This document shows positions 4,696-7,140 of a DNA stretch of 7,140 bases, piece after piece (positions within the stretch are counted from its first letter, which is position 1; every line of letters starts with the position of its first letter). The translations under genes and the position numbers were made by a program. The notes under the pieces are model-generated. The model ran no database searches, was not told the origin of the DNA, and saw only the letters and a list, made by a program, of their open reading frames with translations. Source of the DNA: Phycisphaerae bacterium (GTDB lineage: Bacteria > Planctomycetota > Phycisphaerae > UBA1845 > Fen-1342); NCBI GenBank assembly GCA_026984555.1, contig JALSRY010000189.1, positions 1 through 7,140 on the forward strand, read 5' to 3'.

Positions 4696-5865
4696 ATGAC
4701 ACACAGACGAATGCAACGATGGGGATGCGTCGCGATCCTCTCGGCCTTGGTGGCCGGGGCGGTGGCGGGCCCGGTCATCGACGGGCAGGGCATTCCCGGT
4801 GATTTCGGCGCGGGTGCATTGCTGGCCACGCAACGTTTCCAGACCCAGTTCGGCGACGACATGAGCGGCAACCAATGGGGAAACGGAAGCGAGCTTGACC
4901 AGCTTTATGTCACCAACGATGGAACGTATCTCTACATCGGCATTACCGGCAACCTGGAGAACAACGGCAACGCCATCACGATCTTCATCGACGTGGACAA
5001 CGGTCTCACCGGCGCCAATCCGCTGCTGACGCAGGACTTCGGCGAGCCGGTCGCCGGCCTGCCCCGGTTTCTCGCCGGTGACCTGGGCGGAGACCCGGGG
5101 CTGAACAACCTCGAGTTCGACAGTGGGTTCGCCCCCAACTTCGCGCTGGGCATCACCGGCGGCTCGCCGCTGGGCTCGCAGACGCGCAGCTACTATCTCG
5201 TGGACTGGGTCACGCTGGCCGACTTCTTCGGGCCCGATCCGCTCGGCCATGTGAACGAAGTCGCCGGCATGATCACGGCTGGGGACGCGACCGCCTCCGG
5301 CGCCCCCGGGACGCTCGGCAGCTTCCTCCAGACCTCGAACCTCGGCATCCTCGGGGCCGCGGACAACTCGAACACCGCCGGCGTCGACGGCGGCAACGGG
5401 CTCTGGACGACCGATCCGGCGACGGCCACGACCGGCTTCGAGTTCGCCATCCCGCTCAGCCTGCTGGGCGTGACCACCGGCGACGAGATCTGCATGGTCG
5501 CGATGGTCAGCGGCACCACCGGCTGGATCAGCAACCAGTTTCTCCCGACCGACGACAGCGCCACCACGCTCGACAATCCCGGCCTGCCGCCGTTTTCCTT
5601 CGCCGACCTGTCCGGCGACCAGTTCGTCTGCTACACGATCGCCGAATCGCAGGGCTGCCCCAACGCCGGCGGATCGGGCAATTTCTGCACCGCCGACCTC
5701 TCGGGAGACTGCATGGTCGATCTCGCCGACCTGGCGATCATGCTCGGGAACTACGGCACGACGGGCGGCGCCACGCACGATGACGGCGACCTGGACGGCG
5801 ACGGCGACGTGGACCTGAGCGACCTCGCCATCATGCTCGGCCAGTACGGCGACGACTGCAACTGA
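4696..5865 (+). CDS. Secreted beta-rich protein with C-terminal dockerin-like domain
   Basis: This 389-residue exported protein starts at 4696 after GGAGGAAAG (4681-4689). A signal peptide is clear: basic MTHRRMQR, hydrophobic core to about residue 24, likely cleavage near AVA-G. The mature part (about 26-315) is rich in Gly, Asp, Asn and Thr and looks like a beta sandwich; segments such as ELDQLYVTNDGTYLYIGITG and ITIFIDVDNG recall DOMON or CBM9-type domains, a tentative fold guess. The tail has two calcium-loop repeats 31 residues apart: D334, S336, D338, V341, D342, D345, and D365, D367, D369, D371, D373, D376, each followed by LAIMLG-YG. Such type I dockerin-like repeats dock exported proteins onto cohesin modules. 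Cysteines 321, 331, 339 and 388 bracket the tail and may form disulfides. The next gene is a paralog lacking the tail. Ligand unknown. Confidence 0.88.
   Translation: MTHRRMQRWGCVAILSALVAGAVAGPVIDGQGIPGDFGAGALLATQRFQTQFGDDMSGNQWGNGSELDQLYVTNDGTYLYIGITGNLENNGNAITIFIDVDNGLTGANPLLTQDFGEPVAGLPRFLAGDLGGDPGLNNLEFDSGFAPNFALGITGGSPLGSQTRSYYLVDWVTLADFFGPDPLGHVNEVAGMITAGDATASGAPGTLGSFLQTSNLGILGAADNSNTAGVDGGNGLWTTDPATATTGFEFAIPLSLLGVTTGDEICMVAMVSGTTGWISNQFLPTDDSATTLDNPGLPPFSFADLSGDQFVCYTIAESQGCPNAGGSGNFCTADLSGDCMVDLADLAIMLGNYGTTGGATHDDGDLDGDGDVDLSDLAIMLGQYGDDCN
5699..5853 (+). other. Dockerin-like two-loop domain within the secreted protein
   Basis: This segment encodes residues about 335-386. Two copies of a calcium-binding loop plus helix are seen: DLSGDCMVDLADLAIML and DLDGDGDVDLSDLAIML. 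The second has the full Asp ladder; the first has Ser and Cys-Met at positions where the second has Asp and Gly-Asp, so its calcium site may be weaker. This architecture matches type I dockerins and the C-terminal tails common in Phycisphaerae exported proteins. No cohesin partner is encoded in the window. Confidence 0.8.
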
Positions 5866-5911
5866 TGAGCGACGCGCAGACGACATGGGATAACGAATAC
5901 CGGAAACACCC

Positions 5912-5935
5912 GACGCGGTGCTTCGAACCCGCGTC
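5912..5935 (+). promoter_or_regulatory. Hairpin between the two secreted-protein genes
   Basis: GACGCGG (5912-5918) and CCGCGTC (5929-5935) form a perfect 7-bp stem with a 10-base loop. It ends six bases before the GAGGAGGG ribosome binding site of the second gene and has no T-run. It may set the expression ratio of the two genes through mRNA processing or stability. Confidence 0.4.
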
Positions 5936-5957
5936 CTGCCCGAGGAGGGTCAAACCA

Positions 5958-6881
5958 ATGAGAGCATTATTCGGAACACTTACGGCGGTTTTGCTGGTGG
6001 CTTCGGCCAGCGCCGCCACGCAAACGATCGACGGCGCCAACATCGACTCCGCGACGTGGGGCGTCGCATCCGTCGCGATCCAAGACACCAATACCTGGTT
6101 CGGCAACAACTTCAACGAGTTGGACCAGTTGTTCGTCGATGCAGACAGCGGCAATGTTTTTCTGGGCATCCCCGGCAACCTCGCCGACAACAACGCCCTG
6201 ACGATCTTCATCGACACCGACCCGGCCACAGGCAGCCACCCCCTCGCGACCGCGCCCGACCCGAACGTACCGTGCGTCGGCGCGTACCCGCGCATCCTGC
6301 GCTATTTCGACGGGGCGCTGCTCTCCGATCCCAACCTCCCCCCCGTGTTCACACCCGACTATGCGTTGACCATCTCCGTGGGCAAGTTCCCCGGCCAGAG
6401 CGATACGCAACTCGTGATGGCCTGCGACCTCACGAACCTGAACACCGGCGAGGTCACCGTGCTCGGGATCGGTGCGGTCGATAGCGGCAACGGCTTGCTC
6501 ACCGGCGATTCGGGCGTCGAAATCGCAATCGACGATACCAACGTCGACGGCGTCGGCGAATACTTCACCCCCGGCGGCGAAACACCCGACCTCACCGGCG
6601 ATGACCCGACGACCGCCACCACCGGCATCGAAATCGCCATTCCGCGGACGATGATCGACGTCAGCAGCGGGCAGACCGTCTCGTTCTTCGCGTATATCAC
6701 CAACAATGCGCAAGACGACGCCGGCATCGGCGGCCCCTGCGGCGCCGCGGCCTACGGGTCCAACCAGGCACTGCCCGGCCTCGCCGGCTGGGGCAACATG
6801 GCCGGTTTCAACGGCGACACGGTCGTGCTCGACCTGTCGGCCAACCCCGGCGATAACTTTGTGGCGGTGACGATTCCGTAA
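5958..6881 (+). CDS. Secreted beta-rich protein, paralog without dockerin tail
   Basis: The product is a 307-residue exported protein. GAGGAGGG (5942-5949) selects the ATG at 5958 over the in-frame ATG at 5865, whose product would have a 31-residue polar extension hiding the signal peptide. The signal peptide is MRALFGTLTAVLLVASASA, cleaved near residue 19 or 20. The mature protein is Asp/Gly/Asn/Thr-rich and probably all-beta. It is a diverged copy of the upstream protein: ELDQLFVDADSGNVFLGIPGN matches ELDQLYVTNDGTYLYIGITGN, LTIFIDTDPATG matches ITIFIDVDNG, and DPTTATTGIEIAIP matches DPATATTGFEFAIP. It ends at GDNFVAVTIP, matching GDQFVCYTIAE in the neighbour, exactly where the neighbour's linker to the dockerin begins. 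It lies 92 bases downstream on the same strand and is probably co-transcribed. Function unknown; perhaps surface or polysaccharide binding. Confidence 0.85.
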   Translation: MRALFGTLTAVLLVASASAATQTIDGANIDSATWGVASVAIQDTNTWFGNNFNELDQLFVDADSGNVFLGIPGNLADNNALTIFIDTDPATGSHPLATAPDPNVPCVGAYPRILRYFDGALLSDPNLPPVFTPDYALTISVGKFPGQSDTQLVMACDLTNLNTGEVTVLGIGAVDSGNGLLTGDSGVEIAIDDTNVDGVGEYFTPGGETPDLTGDDPTTATTGIEIAIPRTMIDVSSGQTVSFFAYITNNAQDDAGIGGPCGAAAYGSNQALPGLAGWGNMAGFNGDTVVLDLSANPGDNFVAVTIP

Positions 6882-6927
6882 GCGACAACGGAACCGTCGC
6901 TCTCGATCAGTGGAAGTGCCTTGCGGA

Positions 6928-6956
6928 CCGGGGGCGCGGCGTGACAGCGCCCCCGG
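6928..6956 (+). terminator. Perfect 10-bp hairpin after the secreted pair
   Basis: CCGGGGGCGC (6928-6937) is the exact reverse complement of GCGCCCCCGG (6947-6956), with a 9-base loop. It starts 47 bases after the stop of the secreted paralog. It is the longest perfect stem I found in the window. No T-run follows, so an L-shaped or Rho-assisted terminator is more likely than a classical one. Confidence 0.6.
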
Positions 6957-6975
6957 CTCCGCATGGTGCGCGGGA

Positions 6976-7014
6976 CCGGCCGCCGGGGTAGCCCGACCGG
7001 CAGCACCCGGCCGG
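6976..7014. repeat. Branched inverted repeat downstream of the terminator
   Basis: CCGGCCG (6976-6982) pairs with CGGCCGG (7008-7014), 7 bp, and inside it CGGG (6984-6987) pairs with CCCG (6992-6995). It follows the terminator hairpin by 20 bases and may add to it, or structure the region before the gene at 7099. Confidence 0.3.
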
Positions 7015-7098
7015 ACGAAACGCCGTCCTGCGTGCACGTTGTGGCGACTTCGCGCAGCGTGAAGAGACTCACTGGATTTACAGCATGGAGTAGGATTG

Positions 7099-7140
7099 AT
7101 GATCGCTTCGCTCGGGCTGATGATGCTGCTGCTGACGCCG
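7099..7140 (+). CDS. Start of a gene with a hydrophobic N-terminus (partial)
   Basis: The first 14 codons of a new gene are seen before the window ends: MIASLGLMMLLLTP. Ribosome-binding-like sequences GGAG (7087-7090, eight bases before the ATG) and AGGA (7092-7095, three bases before) support the start. The very hydrophobic beginning suggests a signal peptide or a membrane segment. An ATG at 7085 reaches a stop after two codons. The gene lies 217 bases beyond the secreted pair with strong hairpins between, so it is probably a separate transcription unit. The product cannot be named. Confidence 0.6.
   Translation, partial: MIASLGLMMLLLTP

Noticed and set aside
4621..5886. 421-codon open frame on the minus strand opposite the dockerin protein
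   Set aside because: It is antisense to a gene with signal peptide, ribosome binding site and dockerin repeats; its Val/Ala/Arg/Glu-rich sequence follows from the complementary codons.
5912..5935. tRNA-like T-arm (GGTTCGAA) on the minus strand
   Set aside because: The stem around the TTCGAA has a 10-base loop instead of 7, and no acceptor, D or anticodon arms can be found around it.
1..7140. CRISPR array, insertion sequence or integrated element
   Set aside because: No regularly spaced repeats, no transposase or integrase, and no terminal inverted repeats with target duplications were seen.

Overview
The window looks like a piece of a GC-rich planctomycete chromosome, most likely class Phycisphaerae. 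This is an inference. The main clue is the C-terminal tail of the secreted protein at 4696-5865: two dockerin-like loops bracketed by cysteines, of a kind common in Phycisphaerae exported proteins. High GC content and long intergenic gaps fit but prove nothing. All convincing genes are on the + strand.

Layout. Bases 1-373 hold no convincing gene, only a GC-rich hairpin and a plausible promoter and ribosome binding site for the first gene. 374-1378 is a zinc-dependent, AdhA-like alcohol dehydrogenase with all zinc ligands and the nucleotide-binding motif visible. 1379-1913 is a 535-base gap with a possible terminator, a 14-base perfect palindrome and several inverted repeats, including a hairpin just before the next ribosome binding site. 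1914-4184 is a tightly packed three-gene operon; each protein ends in a PilZ domain with both cyclic-di-GMP-binding motifs (RxxxR and [D/N]xSxxG) behind a different N-terminal half. Gene 1 overlaps gene 2 by 17 bases, and gene 2 overlaps gene 3 by ATGA.

4185-4695 is a 511-base gap. It opens with two strong GC hairpins, then has an exact TATAAT box followed by a run of predicted hairpins, suggesting a structured leader of about 325 bases (or a small RNA) before the next gene. 4696-5865 and 5958-6881 encode two exported proteins that are diverged copies of each other. The first carries a dockerin-like tail; the second ends where that tail would begin. A perfect 10-bp hairpin follows. At 7099 a new gene starts with a hydrophobic N-terminus and runs off the window.

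The three PilZ proteins probably form one cyclic-di-GMP-responsive unit, perhaps acting on motility, export or surface functions. The two secreted proteins probably form a second unit at the cell surface. No link between the two units can be shown from sequence; adjacency is the only hint. The most notable items are the three-gene PilZ operon, the secreted pair differing by a dockerin tail, and the structured leader between them.
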